A DNA stretch of 44,453 nt, from NCBI GenBank assembly GCA_023666145.1, contig JAMPCO010000008.1, positions 1 to 44,453 of the forward strand, written 5' to 3'. Under the pieces are notes generated by a model. It had not been told where the DNA came from. It searched no databases and saw only the letters and a list, made by a program, of their open reading frames with translations. Below, piece by piece: positions 26,829 through 34,966 of this stretch. Each line of letters begins with the position of its first letter. The stretch's first letter is position 1. The DNA is from Prevotella sp. (GTDB taxonomy: Bacteria > Bacillota > Clostridia > Christensenellales > UBA1242). The position numbers and the translations under genes were made by a program.

Positions 26829-27660
26829 TTTTGAAATTATCGCCACGGGTAACGGGGAAAAATTGGAACGTTGGGGTGATATCATCCTGTTGCGTCCAGA
26901 CCCACAAGCAATTTGGCAGCCAAGTGTCGATTATGCGCATTATCCGCAAATTGCGGGGCATTATATTCGTTCGGCGACTGGTGGTGGCGCGTGGGAGTGG
27001 TTGAAACCGACCCCTAACGAGTGGACAATTAAATACAAAAATTTGTCGTTTATAATCAGCCCCATGAATTTCAAGCACACGGGATTATTTCCTGAACAGG
27101 CGATTAATTGGGATATGATGATTGATGTTTTGCGTCAGCATCCCAAAGCCAAAGTTTTGAATTTGTTTGCTTATACTGGTGGTGCCACCGTCGCGTGTGC
27201 GTCGGTTGGGGCAGTAGTAACCCATGTTGATGCCAGTCGTGGTATGACCGATGTCGCGAAACGTAATGTTGCTTTGAACCATATTCCGTACGAAAATGTC
27301 CGTTACATCGTTGATGACTGTCAAAAATTTGTGGCACGCGAAATTCGGCGTGGGCATAAATATGATGCCATTATTATGGATCCGCCGAATTTTGGCCGCG
27401 GTGCCAATGGCGAACTTTGGAAATTAACCGAAAATTTGAATGATTTGGTCGCTAACTGCGTGCAATTGCTTTCAGATCAACCCCTATTTATTCTCATCAA
27501 TAATTATACCGCTGTGGTGCAACCCACTGTCATCGAAAACGTTTTGCGAAAAAATCTCAATGCGTTATACTACAAAATCCAAACTTACGAGATTGGATTG
27601 CCAACGGCTGAAAATTTGGTTTTACCATGTGGGGGTGCGTCGTATGTGTCTTTTTTGTGA
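26803..27660 (+). CDS. SAM-dependent methyltransferase, RlmI-like
   Basis: A 285-residue class I methyltransferase. Motif I is VLNLFAYTGGATVA, motif II HVDAS, then VRYIVDDCQKF, and motif IV is IIMDPPNFGRG, the N-terminal part resembling the RlmI/RlmK group of 23S rRNA (cytosine-5) methyltransferases but without a PUA domain. The substrate is probably rRNA or tRNA but is not shown by the sequence. ATG 26803 is preferred: the SD-like AGAAGGA lies about ten bases upstream, while ATG 26794 would be only two bases from it. The gene starts inside the end of ileS, and its own last 17 bases overlap the HIT gene. Confidence 0.85.
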   Translation: MKYTSAWRDFEIIATGNGEKLERWGDIILLRPDPQAIWQPSVDYAHYPQIAGHYIRSATGGGAWEWLKPTPNEWTIKYKNLSFIISPMNFKHTGLFPEQAINWDMMIDVLRQHPKAKVLNLFAYTGGATVACASVGAVVTHVDASRGMTDVAKRNVALNHIPYENVRYIVDDCQKFVAREIRRGHKYDAIIMDPPNFGRGANGELWKLTENLNDLVANCVQLLSDQPLFILINNYTAVVQPTVIENVLRKNLNALYYKIQTYEIGLPTAENLVLPCGGASYVSFL

Positions 27661-27943
27661 TTTAGTCGAAAATTGCGTGGCTGAAAACGATTTATGCTAC
27701 GTGATTTATGACAAATACCCTGTATCTCCTGGACATTGCTTGATTATTCCCAAACGTCATATGAAAACAGTTTTTGAAATGAATCAGGCAGAATGGGTGG
27801 CGGCAGGTGATTTAATTAACACCGCTAAAAGTGGGATTGAAAAACAATATCAACCGTTAGGTTATAATATCAAAGTGAATTGCGGCAAGGCAGCAGGTCA
27901 AGAAATTATGCACGCGCACATTCATTTAATCCCCAAATATTAA
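27644..27943 (+). CDS. HIT family protein, short
   Basis: A 99-residue histidine-triad protein (nucleotide hydrolase or transferase acting on AMP-linked compounds). It begins MCLFCDLVE, a zinc-binding-type HIT start, continues with YPVSPGHCLIIPKRHM, and ends with the catalytic triad MHAHIHLIPKY directly before the stop. Usual HIT proteins of this group have 110-145 residues, so the tail after the triad is missing. ATG 27644 lies inside the end of the methyltransferase gene; a longer in-frame start at 27440 would add 68 residues of out-of-frame methyltransferase sequence and is rejected. Confidence 0.9.
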   Translation: MCLFCDLVENCVAENDLCYVIYDKYPVSPGHCLIIPKRHMKTVFEMNQAEWVAAGDLINTAKSGIEKQYQPLGYNIKVNCGKAAGQEIMHAHIHLIPKY

Positions 27944-27964
27944 AATAAAAGGTAAAAATAAGAA

Positions 27965-28336
27965 ATGAAGAAAAAGAGAAAAAGCGATCGCGAAAAAGTC
28001 AAAACTGGTATCAGTGAATTTTTATTGTCTTTTAATTGCCCATCCGATTATATCGGTTTTGCAATTTTGTGCGATTTGTTGAAAACTGCACTGGAAAATT
28101 ACAGTGATTTGACTTTGAATTTGAAATCAATTTACTATGCCGTGGCACATCGACGTAAAATTACCCGTTTGTGCATTGAACGTAATTTACATACATTAGT
28201 GGAAAAATGGCAGGGTCAACCAAAATTTGCAGAACTTTTTGATGAACAGCCAACCAACGCGAAGATGTTGAATATCTTAGCACGTAAGATTCGTTATCTT
28301 AATTGTAGCGTCTACGACACATTGTTAATGCCGTAA
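27965..28336 (+). CDS. Stand-alone Spo0A C-terminal-like DNA-binding protein
   Basis: A 123-residue protein that I align with the effector (DNA-binding) domain of Spo0A, the sporulation master regulator. Shared landmarks in order: ISEFLLSFNCPSDYIGF (Spo0A I..LL..LGIPA.IKGY), a long helix, IERNLHTLVEKW against VERAIRHAIEVAW, and PTNAKMLNILARKIR against PTNSEFIAMVADKLR. There is no receiver domain and hence no phosphorylation site, and the first eleven residues are strongly basic. An AAAGG SD precedes ATG 27965. It is the last gene of the ileS run; greA follows with its own promoter. It could be a constitutive regulator or a relic; DNA binding is inferred. Confidence 0.65.
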   Translation: MKKKRKSDREKVKTGISEFLLSFNCPSDYIGFAILCDLLKTALENYSDLTLNLKSIYYAVAHRRKITRLCIERNLHTLVEKWQGQPKFAELFDEQPTNAKMLNILARKIRYLNCSVYDTLLMP

Positions 28337-28356
28337 GAGTGCAAACGGGTTTTTAC

Positions 28357-28386
28357 TTGACAAATTAAGTTAATTCAGAATAAAAT
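28357..28386 (+). promoter_or_regulatory. greA-tatD promoter
   Basis: TTGACA (28357-28362), 18-base spacer, TAAAAT (28381-28386). A leader of about 30 bases follows, ending with the strong SD AGGAGGG before ATG 28422. Confidence 0.75.
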
Positions 28387-28421
28387 AACGCAACCATACA
28401 TCATGGTGAGAGGAGGGTCTT

Positions 28422-28895
28422 ATGACAACAAGGTATGTAACTACGGTTGGTAAAAAGAAATTAGAAGATGAATTGGCTGAATTGATGGCAAAACGTAGTG
28501 ATATTGCTGCTCAAATTAAAGAAGCGCGTGAGTTTGGCGATTTGAAAGAAAATGCTGAATATGCTGCCGCGCGTGAAGCCCAAAACAATTTAGAAATTCG
28601 TGTCAAAGAAGTAGAAGCAATTTTGCAAAACTTAACCATATTCTCCTATAAAACGGCAAACACCAGTCAAGTTAATTTAGGTACGTCCGTTTTGGTTGAA
28701 AATTTACGCACAAAACAAAAAGAAACTTACGTGATTACTGGTTTTATGGAATTTGATATTGAAAAAAATTACATTTCCAACGAAAGCCCCAAAGGTAAAG
28801 CCTTGTTAGGTAAAAAAGTTGGCGAAGTGGCAATTATTAAAACGCCTGTCAGCCAAATTGAATTGAAAATTTTGAAAATCAGTCGCGCGGAGTAA
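28422..28895 (+). CDS. greA: Transcription elongation factor GreA
   Basis: A 157-residue secondary-channel factor that stimulates RNA cleavage by backtracked polymerase. The N-terminal coiled coil has the KKLEDELAEL...KEAREFGDLKENAEYAAA pattern, with the acidic tip residues DLKENAEY, and the C-terminal FKBP-like domain includes ISNESPKGKALLGKKVGE. Length is standard. SD AGGAGGG lies five bases before ATG. tatD starts two bases after the stop. Confidence 0.97.
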   Translation: MTTRYVTTVGKKKLEDELAELMAKRSDIAAQIKEAREFGDLKENAEYAAAREAQNNLEIRVKEVEAILQNLTIFSYKTANTSQVNLGTSVLVENLRTKQKETYVITGFMEFDIEKNYISNESPKGKALLGKKVGEVAIIKTPVSQIELKILKISRAE

Positions 28896-28897
28896 TT

Positions 28898-29674
28898 GTG
28901 TTTGATTCACATTTCCATTTGACTGATCCACGGCTAATTACGCTTCCTGAAGTTAAGCAGGGACAATTTCAAGGTGTCGAAATTGGTGCCGATTTTGCAA
29001 GTTTGCCCGCGGTATTTGACTATGCTGCCGAACACGAACAGGTGTATTGCACCGCAGGTGTGTATCCCGCGTATGCCGACAGTTATTCCGCCAATGATTT
29101 TGAAAATTTTGTGGCGGAACATACCAAAGAACCAAAATTTGTAGCGATTGGTGAATGCGGTTTGGATTACCACCGTGATGATTTGCCAGCGCGTGAACAA
29201 CAGATTGCGGTCTTTGAACACCAAATCCATTTGGCTGACCGCTATGCAAAACCGTTAGTGGTACACTCGCGTGATGCTTGGGAAGACACGGCGGAAGTTT
29301 TAATTGCCAACCGAAGCAAATTAAAAAACGGTGTGCTGATTCATTGCATGAGTTACACTGCGGAACAAGCCAATTATTTAATCAACCAATTGTCGGGTAC
29401 CGACGTTTATTTTGCTTTCGGCGGACACATTACTTATAAAAACAAAGCCTATTTACATGATACGTTGCGCGTCATACCGTTGAACCGAATTTTGCTTGAA
29501 ACTGATGCGCCGTATTTAGCCCCTGCACCCAAGCGTGGAGAAGTGAATCGCCCCGACTATCTGATTTATACGGCACAAACGATGGCGAAAGTTTTAGGCA
29601 AAACTGTGCTAGCAATCGAAAAATTGACCACGGATAATGCTTATCGATTTTACAAAATAAAAGCAGCCCGTTGA
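28898..29674 (+). CDS. tatD: TatD family metal-dependent deoxyribonuclease
   Basis: A 258-residue TIM-barrel hydrolase. Metal and catalytic residues appear in DSHFHLTD, GECGLDYHRDD, PLVVHSRDAW, LIHCMS and LLETDAPYLAP. TatD enzymes are 3'-5' DNA/RNA exonucleases linked to repair and quality control. The start is GTG 28898 with GGAG at the end of greA as SD. Next downstream is rsmA, an arrangement found in Firmicutes (tatD-rnmV-rsmA) with rnmV lost. A terminator overlaps the stop codon. Confidence 0.95.
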   Translation: MFDSHFHLTDPRLITLPEVKQGQFQGVEIGADFASLPAVFDYAAEHEQVYCTAGVYPAYADSYSANDFENFVAEHTKEPKFVAIGECGLDYHRDDLPAREQQIAVFEHQIHLADRYAKPLVVHSRDAWEDTAEVLIANRSKLKNGVLIHCMSYTAEQANYLINQLSGTDVYFAFGGHITYKNKAYLHDTLRVIPLNRILLETDAPYLAPAPKRGEVNRPDYLIYTAQTMAKVLGKTVLAIEKLTTDNAYRFYKIKAAR

Positions 29675-29695
29675 CCGCGCTGCTTCGTTTTTCTT
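29661..29695 (+). terminator. Intrinsic terminator after tatD
   Basis: AAGCAGC (29661-29667) pairs with GCTGCTT (29679-29685) across an 11-base loop that contains the tatD stop codon, followed by CGTTTTTCTTT. Confidence 0.75.
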
Positions 29696-29764
29696 TGGTA
29701 GAAAGTGTTTCATTGGTGTGAGTTTATCTTCTGCAAAATAAACTATCTTTATACTACCACAGTG

Positions 29765-29773
29765 TGATAAACT
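29765..29773 (+). promoter_or_regulatory. rsmA extended -10 (leaderless)
   Basis: TGATAAACT: extended TG at 29765-29766 plus TAAACT (29768-29773). GTG 29780 follows after six bases. The -35 is weak, as is usual for extended -10 promoters. Confidence 0.6.
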
Positions 29774-29779
29774 ATTCAA

Positions 29780-30553
29780 GTGGAAATTACGTACAAAAAG
29801 TTGTTAGGGCAAAATTTTATTTATGATGTAAATTTTTTGCAAGCACTGGTCAAGAAACTAGATGTGCAACCTGCTGACGTGGTGGTAGAGGTTGGTGCCG
29901 GTGCAGGGACTTTAACTCAGGCATTGGCGGAAACTGGTTGTCAAGTTTATAGTCTGGAAATTGACCAACGTTTGACCACGGTTTTGAAAAAAAGATTACA
30001 ATCCTATCCAAATGTCCAATTGATTTTTGCCGATGCAATGAAATATGATTTTAATAATTTACCACCATTTCGTTTGATTGCAAATGTTCCTTATTATATT
30101 ACCACGCCTTTAATTATGCGCTTTTTATCTTTGCCAAACTGCCGTGATTTGAACATTTTGGTCGCGGATGAAGTCGCGGAACGAATTGTGGCTCAACCTG
30201 GCAATGCGCTTTACGGAGCATTGTCGGTCAGTTGCCAATTACAAGCCCAATGTCAAATTATCCAGAAAGTACCGCGCACCATGTTTACGCCGCAACCCAA
30301 AATTGATAGTGCGTTTGTATGCCTAAAAAAGAACGGGCAAAATTATGATTTCGCCTTGGGACAATTACTCAAAGGAATTTTTGCGGCACGACGCAAAACG
30401 GTTCTGAATGCATTGGCAGGGGCTTTAAGCATTGATAAAACAATTGCGACACAAATTTTAACGGATGCAGAAATTCCGTTGACTTTGCGTCCAGAACAAA
30501 TCACTCCGACAGAATTCGCGAAAATTGGTGCAATTTCGCGCAAATTTTGTTAA
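29780..30553 (+). CDS. rsmA: 16S rRNA dimethyladenosine transferase RsmA/KsgA
   Basis: Dimethylates A1518 and A1519 of 16S rRNA (E. coli numbering), a late 30S checkpoint. The 257 residues show LGQNFIYD, VVEVGAGAGTLTQALAE (SAM motif I), SLEIDQRL, FADAMKYD, the catalytic NVPYYITTPLIM, and the C-terminal helical domain with FAARRKTVLNAL. The start is GTG 29780, directly after an extended -10. The next gene has its own -10 overlapping the rsmA end region. Confidence 0.96.
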   Translation: MEITYKKLLGQNFIYDVNFLQALVKKLDVQPADVVVEVGAGAGTLTQALAETGCQVYSLEIDQRLTTVLKKRLQSYPNVQLIFADAMKYDFNNLPPFRLIANVPYYITTPLIMRFLSLPNCRDLNILVADEVAERIVAQPGNALYGALSVSCQLQAQCQIIQKVPRTMFTPQPKIDSAFVCLKKNGQNYDFALGQLLKGIFAARRKTVLNALAGALSIDKTIATQILTDAEIPLTLRPEQITPTEFAKIGAISRKFC

Positions 30554-30560
30554 CCGTTTT

Positions 30561-30569
30561 TGCTATGCT
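30561..30569 (+). promoter_or_regulatory. Extended -10 before the 143-residue unknown gene (leaderless)
   Basis: TGCTATGCT: extended TG at 30561-30562 plus TATGCT (30564-30569). ATG 30576 follows after six bases, the same spacing as elsewhere, whereas ATG 30570 would touch the -10. Confidence 0.55.
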
Positions 30570-30575
30570 ATGGCA

Positions 30576-31007
30576 ATGGCAGTATATATTAAAAATATCA
30601 TTCTTTACGACCGCACAGGTGCCGTTGCAGGATTCATTGAAATCCGTCCCTTGGAAAACGGGTCACACTTGCGGTTAAAACATTCTTTAACGGCAAAAGG
30701 GTTGATGTTGTCTTTGGTAATTGATGGTGTCAATAAAGTCTTAAAAATCACTGGTAATTTAACCGAATATACCTTGCAAACTAAGATTGATTTGGACTAC
30801 GAAATTTTTGCTTGCATTGTTCAACAATCGGGCAATGAAATGGTTTCATTAGCAAGTGGAGCAATTAACCTTAACCACTTGAAGGGGCAACAAGCCGTAC
30901 AAGAAATTGACCATGCGATGAAAAAGATTTGCAGCGTCGATGCCCAAGGACAGGGTGAATGTGAAAAATGTCCTTACCGTGAATATTTTTTTAAACAAGC
31001 AGAGTAG
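30576..31007 (+). CDS. Hypothetical protein with C-terminal CEKCPYREYF
   Basis: A 143-residue protein that I do not recognise. The first 95 residues look like a beta-rich domain (alternating strands such as GAVAGFIEIRPLENGSHLRL), then comes a short helix and a CxxC pair near the C-terminus (CEKCPYREYFF). It has no signal or membrane segment. Start 30576 is chosen from the six-base spacing after the TATGCT box; in-frame ATGs at 30570 and 30525 are less consistent. The 3' end overlaps the convergent trmN6 by 17 bases. The position after rsmA is where veg or yabG sits in other Firmicutes, but the sequence matches neither. Confidence 0.7.
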   Translation: MAVYIKNIILYDRTGAVAGFIEIRPLENGSHLRLKHSLTAKGLMLSLVIDGVNKVLKITGNLTEYTLQTKIDLDYEIFACIVQQSGNEMVSLASGAINLNHLKGQQAVQEIDHAMKKICSVDAQGQGECEKCPYREYFFKQAE

Positions 31008-31632
31008 TATGATGCCCACCACCTTTTTTGGCACGAAATATTGCTAGGTAAAAGCCTTTGTGATTGGAAAGTAATTTTATTTCTTTAATACGAAAATTAT
31101 GGTTTTCAAAAATTGTAATGGCTTTTGCGATTTGATTAGCGGGATAACAAAAATAGACAATTCCACCGTATTTGACATTTTTGGTGCAAAGTGTAGCGAG
31201 GTCGTCAAGCGAAAGTGTATCATCATGACGGGCTAAATTGATTTGTTCGTTTTGTGATTTTTTGCCCGTTGTGAAATATGGTGGATTGCAAACAATTACA
31301 TCAGCAACCTTGTTGGTCAAAATTTTGTGCAATTGACGGGCGTCGGCATGTAAGGGGGTAAAATTGGTTGCCGTTAATTTGTCTTGGTTGATGACCAAAT
31401 TCTTGCGTAATTGATTGACTGCGGTGGCATTGATGTCAACACAAATGATTTCACGTGGCTGGTAATTGAAGGCAATCAACAAAGTTAGGACACCAGTTCC
31501 ACAGCCGACATCAATGACAATGTCGTTCGATTGGCATCGGACAAAATTGCCTAACGCAATCGCATCACTGGAAAGTTTGTATAAATCGTCGGGTTGTTCA
31601 ATCAGCAGGCCTGCGTCGTTCAAATATTCCAC
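30991..31632 (-). CDS. trmN6: tRNA1(Val) (adenine37-N6)-methyltransferase-like protein
   Basis: A 213-residue class I SAM methyltransferase. SAM motif I is VIDVGCGTGVLTLLIA, the acidic residue after the next strand is in ICVDIN, and the target-base motif is VIVCNPPYF, the NPPY signature of N6-adenine and N5-glutamine methyltransferases. The short N-terminus (LSSDAIALGNFV) is like the TrmN6/YabB group. It starts three bases after the penicillin-binding protein stop, so they form one transcription unit. It is somewhat shorter than usual (240-250). Confidence 0.85.
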   Translation of the reverse strand: MEYLNDAGLLIEQPDDLYKLSSDAIALGNFVRCQSNDIVIDVGCGTGVLTLLIAFNYQPREIICVDINATAVNQLRKNLVINQDKLTATNFTPLHADARQLHKILTNKVADVIVCNPPYFTTGKKSQNEQINLARHDDTLSLDDLATLCTKNVKYGGIVYFCYPANQIAKAITIFENHNFRIKEIKLLSNHKGFYLAIFRAKKGGGHHTTLLV

Positions 31633-31635
31633 AAA

Positions 31636-33900
31636 TTAAAAATACCATGGAACACGTTTAGTGCCAACCGCTTTGCTGGTTTTATCAGGTGTTTCGCTTT
31701 TGGTCAAGCGTAACGCAATTTGATTACTGGATTGTGGTTGTTCGCCATTCAGACTGGCGATGACGTGGTAAGTATTGGTTGACTGTAAGTTTTTATCGTC
31801 AAATGTAAAAGTTCCAGTTTTGTGACGAATAACGGCTTGCAATACGTTGTTTTTATAAATTTCGTAAGTTTGGTGTGGTAAGACATCAAACCAAATTTGT
31901 GCGTTATTTTGGTCGGTGATTTTACCGTCAATTGTGGTTGGCGTTGTAATTAAATAATTTTGGGATACAGCGGTTGGTTGGTAACGACTGGCAAATAAAG
32001 CGGTGGTGGTTTCGTAATCGGGGGTGGCGGTGTTGGCTAATTTCAAGACACCATTTTGGTAATCTAAAGTATCCAGTCGTACGCTTTTGACCGAAGTGGG
32101 ACAAGTAAAATGTTCATTAGGGTCACTGACGACACTGTGGATTTGTTTTGCGGCGTTGGTCAAACGACCACCACCATTTGCTCCGCGTGCTAAATCGTCG
32201 GCCGGTTTCATGGTGGCATTACCGTGCCAAACAATCAATACATTTTGCGGCGTATATGATACCAAAGTCGCGTCGGTATTCGTGTCACTGTTCTCGCGTT
32301 CGGTTGTACCGGTTTTGGCTGCAATTTCGGTATCCAGCGTTGCTAATTTGCGGGCTGTCCCTGTGCGTGCCGTTTCAACCAGCATATCGGTTAATAAATA
32401 AGCGGTGTCGGCAGTAATGGCTTGTGGTGCGTAATTATATTTATTGGATAAATCAAAATAAACCGTGTTGCCATTGCGGTCGCGAATACTACGGATAAAA
32501 CGCGCAGGAGCATATTTGCCTTGATTCGCGATGGTTTGATAACCGCCCGCCAATTCTAAAAATGATGTGCCTGAGTTGGTGTTGCCAAGTGCCATGGAAA
32601 GATTTTCATCTTGTAAATGCAAGCCCATTTTGTTGGCGATCGTGGTAGCACTTTCAATGGTGGTTGCGTTTAAAATTTTCACGGCGGGAATGTTATAACT
32701 GTGGACTAAGGCGTCGCGTGCTGAAACCGAACCATGATAGATTCCATCCGAATTTTTTGGATTGAAATCCGTGTCAATCAGTGGACTGTCGTCAATGATA
32801 CTGGCTGGCTGAATAACTCCCAATTCTAAAGCAGGGGCGTAAACCAGTAATGGTTTCATGGCGCTGCCGAAATTGCGTCGTGCCGTGAGTAAAGTCGGTG
32901 TCGATGCCCAAAGCGCTTTAACTTGACCGTTAGGTACAGACAGCATGGCAAATTTTTCGCCCGCTAATGAATACTCAGGTTCGTTCATCGCATCATATAA
33001 TAATTGTTGTTTGTCTGGTTCGTAATATGTGTCAATTTGATATCCATAATTGATAATGTCGTTCTCGCTGAGATTCAAAATTTGGGAAGCCTCTTTCAAA
33101 GCCATGGTTTGATAATTGGTCCCCAACCAAAGATTATCGGGCGTATTGATGGTCAAAGGCTCTTGTAAGGCCTCTGTATATACTTCGTCGGTAATTAAGT
33201 TTTGTTCGTGCATTAAGCGTAAAATTAAATGTGTACGCTGGAGAAAATTTTCATGACTGACCAGCGGGTCGTACTTGCTGGGATTTTTGATAATACCGGC
33301 CAAACCTGCACCTTCGGCTACCGATAAATCGGCAGGAGTTTTATTGAAATAAAATTCACTGGCATTCGCAATCCCGTAAATGTTATTGCCGAAATAAATG
33401 GCATTCAAATAGAGTTCGATGATTTGGTCTTTGGTAAAATTTTGTTCGACTTTTAAGGCTAAAATGGCTTCACGAATTTTGCGTTGTAAAGTTTTTTCGT
33501 TGGTTAAGTAGGTGTTTTTGACTAATTGTTGGGTAATCGTACTGGCACCTTCTTTGGAATACCCAGCCGCCAAATTGTTGGCCAGGGCTTTCGCAATGCG
33601 GGGTAAAGATAAACCGTGGTGTTGGTAAAAGTTTTTGTCTTCAACCGCCACAAAAGCATTCACACAATTTGGATTGATTTGGTTTATGTAACAATATTTT
33701 TTACTGTTTTGTGTGTCGATAGTTTGTTGTTCACTATCATAAAACGCCGCAGAATGCGCCATGTTGGTTAAGCGTTCTGTATCAAGCGTTTCACTGTGCC
33801 AAATGATAGCGAATGAGACTCCGCCACCAAGCACCAACAGTACCAATGTAATAACTAACGTGAAGAAAATTCTACGAAAAATTTTTATTGGTTTGGACAC
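31636..33900 (-). CDS. Class A penicillin-binding protein (GT51 + transpeptidase)
   Basis: A 754-residue bifunctional peptidoglycan synthase. It has one N-terminal membrane anchor (about 10-33), the glycosyltransferase domain with catalytic E87 in VAVEDKNFYQHHG and GASTITQQLVKN, then a transpeptidase domain with S346-A-M-K349, SYN (401-403) and KTGT (529-532). The tail after about 620 looks like a fibronectin-type III domain. The start is GTG 33898-33900. The gene shows that the organism keeps a cell wall, against a Mycoplasma-like lifestyle. It shares the promoter region with the divergent miaB; the miaB -35 overlaps its start codon. Confidence 0.95.
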   Translation of the reverse strand: MSKPIKIFRRIFFTLVITLVLLVLGGGVSFAIIWHSETLDTERLTNMAHSAAFYDSEQQTIDTQNSKKYCYINQINPNCVNAFVAVEDKNFYQHHGLSLPRIAKALANNLAAGYSKEGASTITQQLVKNTYLTNEKTLQRKIREAILALKVEQNFTKDQIIELYLNAIYFGNNIYGIANASEFYFNKTPADLSVAEGAGLAGIIKNPSKYDPLVSHENFLQRTHLILRLMHEQNLITDEVYTEALQEPLTINTPDNLWLGTNYQTMALKEASQILNLSENDIINYGYQIDTYYEPDKQQLLYDAMNEPEYSLAGEKFAMLSVPNGQVKALWASTPTLLTARRNFGSAMKPLLVYAPALELGVIQPASIIDDSPLIDTDFNPKNSDGIYHGSVSARDALVHSYNIPAVKILNATTIESATTIANKMGLHLQDENLSMALGNTNSGTSFLELAGGYQTIANQGKYAPARFIRSIRDRNGNTVYFDLSNKYNYAPQAITADTAYLLTDMLVETARTGTARKLATLDTEIAAKTGTTERENSDTNTDATLVSYTPQNVLIVWHGNATMKPADDLARGANGGGRLTNAAKQIHSVVSDPNEHFTCPTSVKSVRLDTLDYQNGVLKLANTATPDYETTTALFASRYQPTAVSQNYLITTPTTIDGKITDQNNAQIWFDVLPHQTYEIYKNNVLQAVIRHKTGTFTFDDKNLQSTNTYHVIASLNGEQPQSSNQIALRLTKSETPDKTSKAVGTKRVPWYF

Positions 33901-33920
33901 AAGTTATTTTGTGTTAAACT
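33893..33920 (+). promoter_or_regulatory. miaB promoter
   Basis: TTGGAC (33893-33898), 16-base spacer, TAAACT (33915-33920) with an extended TG at 33912-33913. ATG 33931 follows ten bases later, leaving a leader of about four bases and no SD. Confidence 0.6.
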
Positions 33921-33930
33921 GTAATAATCT

Positions 33931-34938
33931 ATGAAATTTGTACTAAAGAATTACGGTTGCCAAATGAATGTAAATACGGCTGTTAAAATTACGCAACAGT
34001 TGTTAGCGGCAGGGCATACCGTTGCTAATACAGACGCCACAGCCGACGTCATTATTTTTAACACTTGTTGTGTTCGGAATACCGCCGAACAAAAAATCTT
34101 ATCACATATTGCTTTGGCAAAACAATTAAAACGACAAAATCCTGCTTTGAAAATTGCCGTAATTGGCTGTCTAGCGGCGAAACGAAAAATCAGCGGTGTG
34201 GATATTTTATTGGGTACTGATAATGCAATGGATGTTGTCGAAAAGTTAGGGGTTGCCTTACAATCATTGACACCGACCCCAGCCGACACCGCCTACATTG
34301 ACATAACCTATGGTTGCGAAAATTATTGCAGTTATTGCATTGTTCCGTTCGTGCGCGGTAAACTGCGAATCAGACCAATTGAAGCAATTCGGGCAGAATT
34401 TAATCAAGTTAAAGACACCGCCAAGGACATTTATTTACTGGGACAGAATGTGAACGCCTATCCCAATTTTCCACAATTATTGGCTGAATTGGCGCAACAA
34501 GCGGGTAATTTTACTCTCCATTTTTTGTCAGCCCATCCCAAGGATTTTGACCTTGCAACCATTAAAGTAATGGCGGCTTATCCCAAAATTGCTCATGATA
34601 TTCATTTACCATTACAAAGTGGTTGCGACAAAATTTTGCAATTGATGAACCGTCGCTATACGGTGGCAGATTATGCGCATAAGGTTGAATTGTTGCGTGA
34701 ATATATACCAGATATCCACATTACAACCGACATTATTTGTGGTTTTCCAGGCGAAACCGAAGCAGATTTTGCGGCTACGGTGAAAGTTGTGCAACAATTA
34801 AAATTTAGTGCGGCTTATATTTTCCCGTACAGTAATCGTTCGGGGACCGCTGCGGATAAAATGGACGTACAAGTTCCGTTTCCAACGCGCAAAGCACGCG
34901 CCACAAAGTTGGTTGAAATCATGCGAAAAATGTCGTAA
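33931..34938 (+). CDS. miaB: tRNA-2-methylthio-N6-dimethylallyladenosine synthase, TRAM absent
   Basis: A radical-SAM methylthiotransferase acting on i6A37 of tRNA. The N-terminal domain binds an auxiliary cluster through C10, C46 (in NTCCVRNTAEQK, a MiaB-specific stretch) and C80; the radical-SAM cluster uses C129, C133 and C136 (CENYCSYCIVP). YLLGQNVNAY and IHLPLQSGCD follow. The 335 residues end right after the radical-SAM domain, so the C-terminal TRAM RNA-binding domain of the usual 440-510-residue enzyme is missing. It begins the miaB-mutS-mutL cluster, a conserved order in Firmicutes. Confidence 0.92.
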   Translation: MKFVLKNYGCQMNVNTAVKITQQLLAAGHTVANTDATADVIIFNTCCVRNTAEQKILSHIALAKQLKRQNPALKIAVIGCLAAKRKISGVDILLGTDNAMDVVEKLGVALQSLTPTPADTAYIDITYGCENYCSYCIVPFVRGKLRIRPIEAIRAEFNQVKDTAKDIYLLGQNVNAYPNFPQLLAELAQQAGNFTLHFLSAHPKDFDLATIKVMAAYPKIAHDIHLPLQSGCDKILQLMNRRYTVADYAHKVELLREYIPDIHITTDIICGFPGETEADFAATVKVVQQLKFSAAYIFPYSNRSGTAADKMDVQVPFPTRKARATKLVEIMRKMS

Positions 34939-34966
34939 AATGGAACGTTAAAGGAGTGTGAAAAAA

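Noticed and set aside
27440..27643. 68-residue N-terminal extension of the HIT protein
   Set aside because: It is only the shifted frame of the methyltransferase gene; the HIT family begins at MCLFCDL (27644).
29696..29779. Small RNA or riboswitch between tatD and rsmA
   Set aside because: No stable multi-helix structure is evident; the interval holds only the tail of the terminator and the rsmA promoter.
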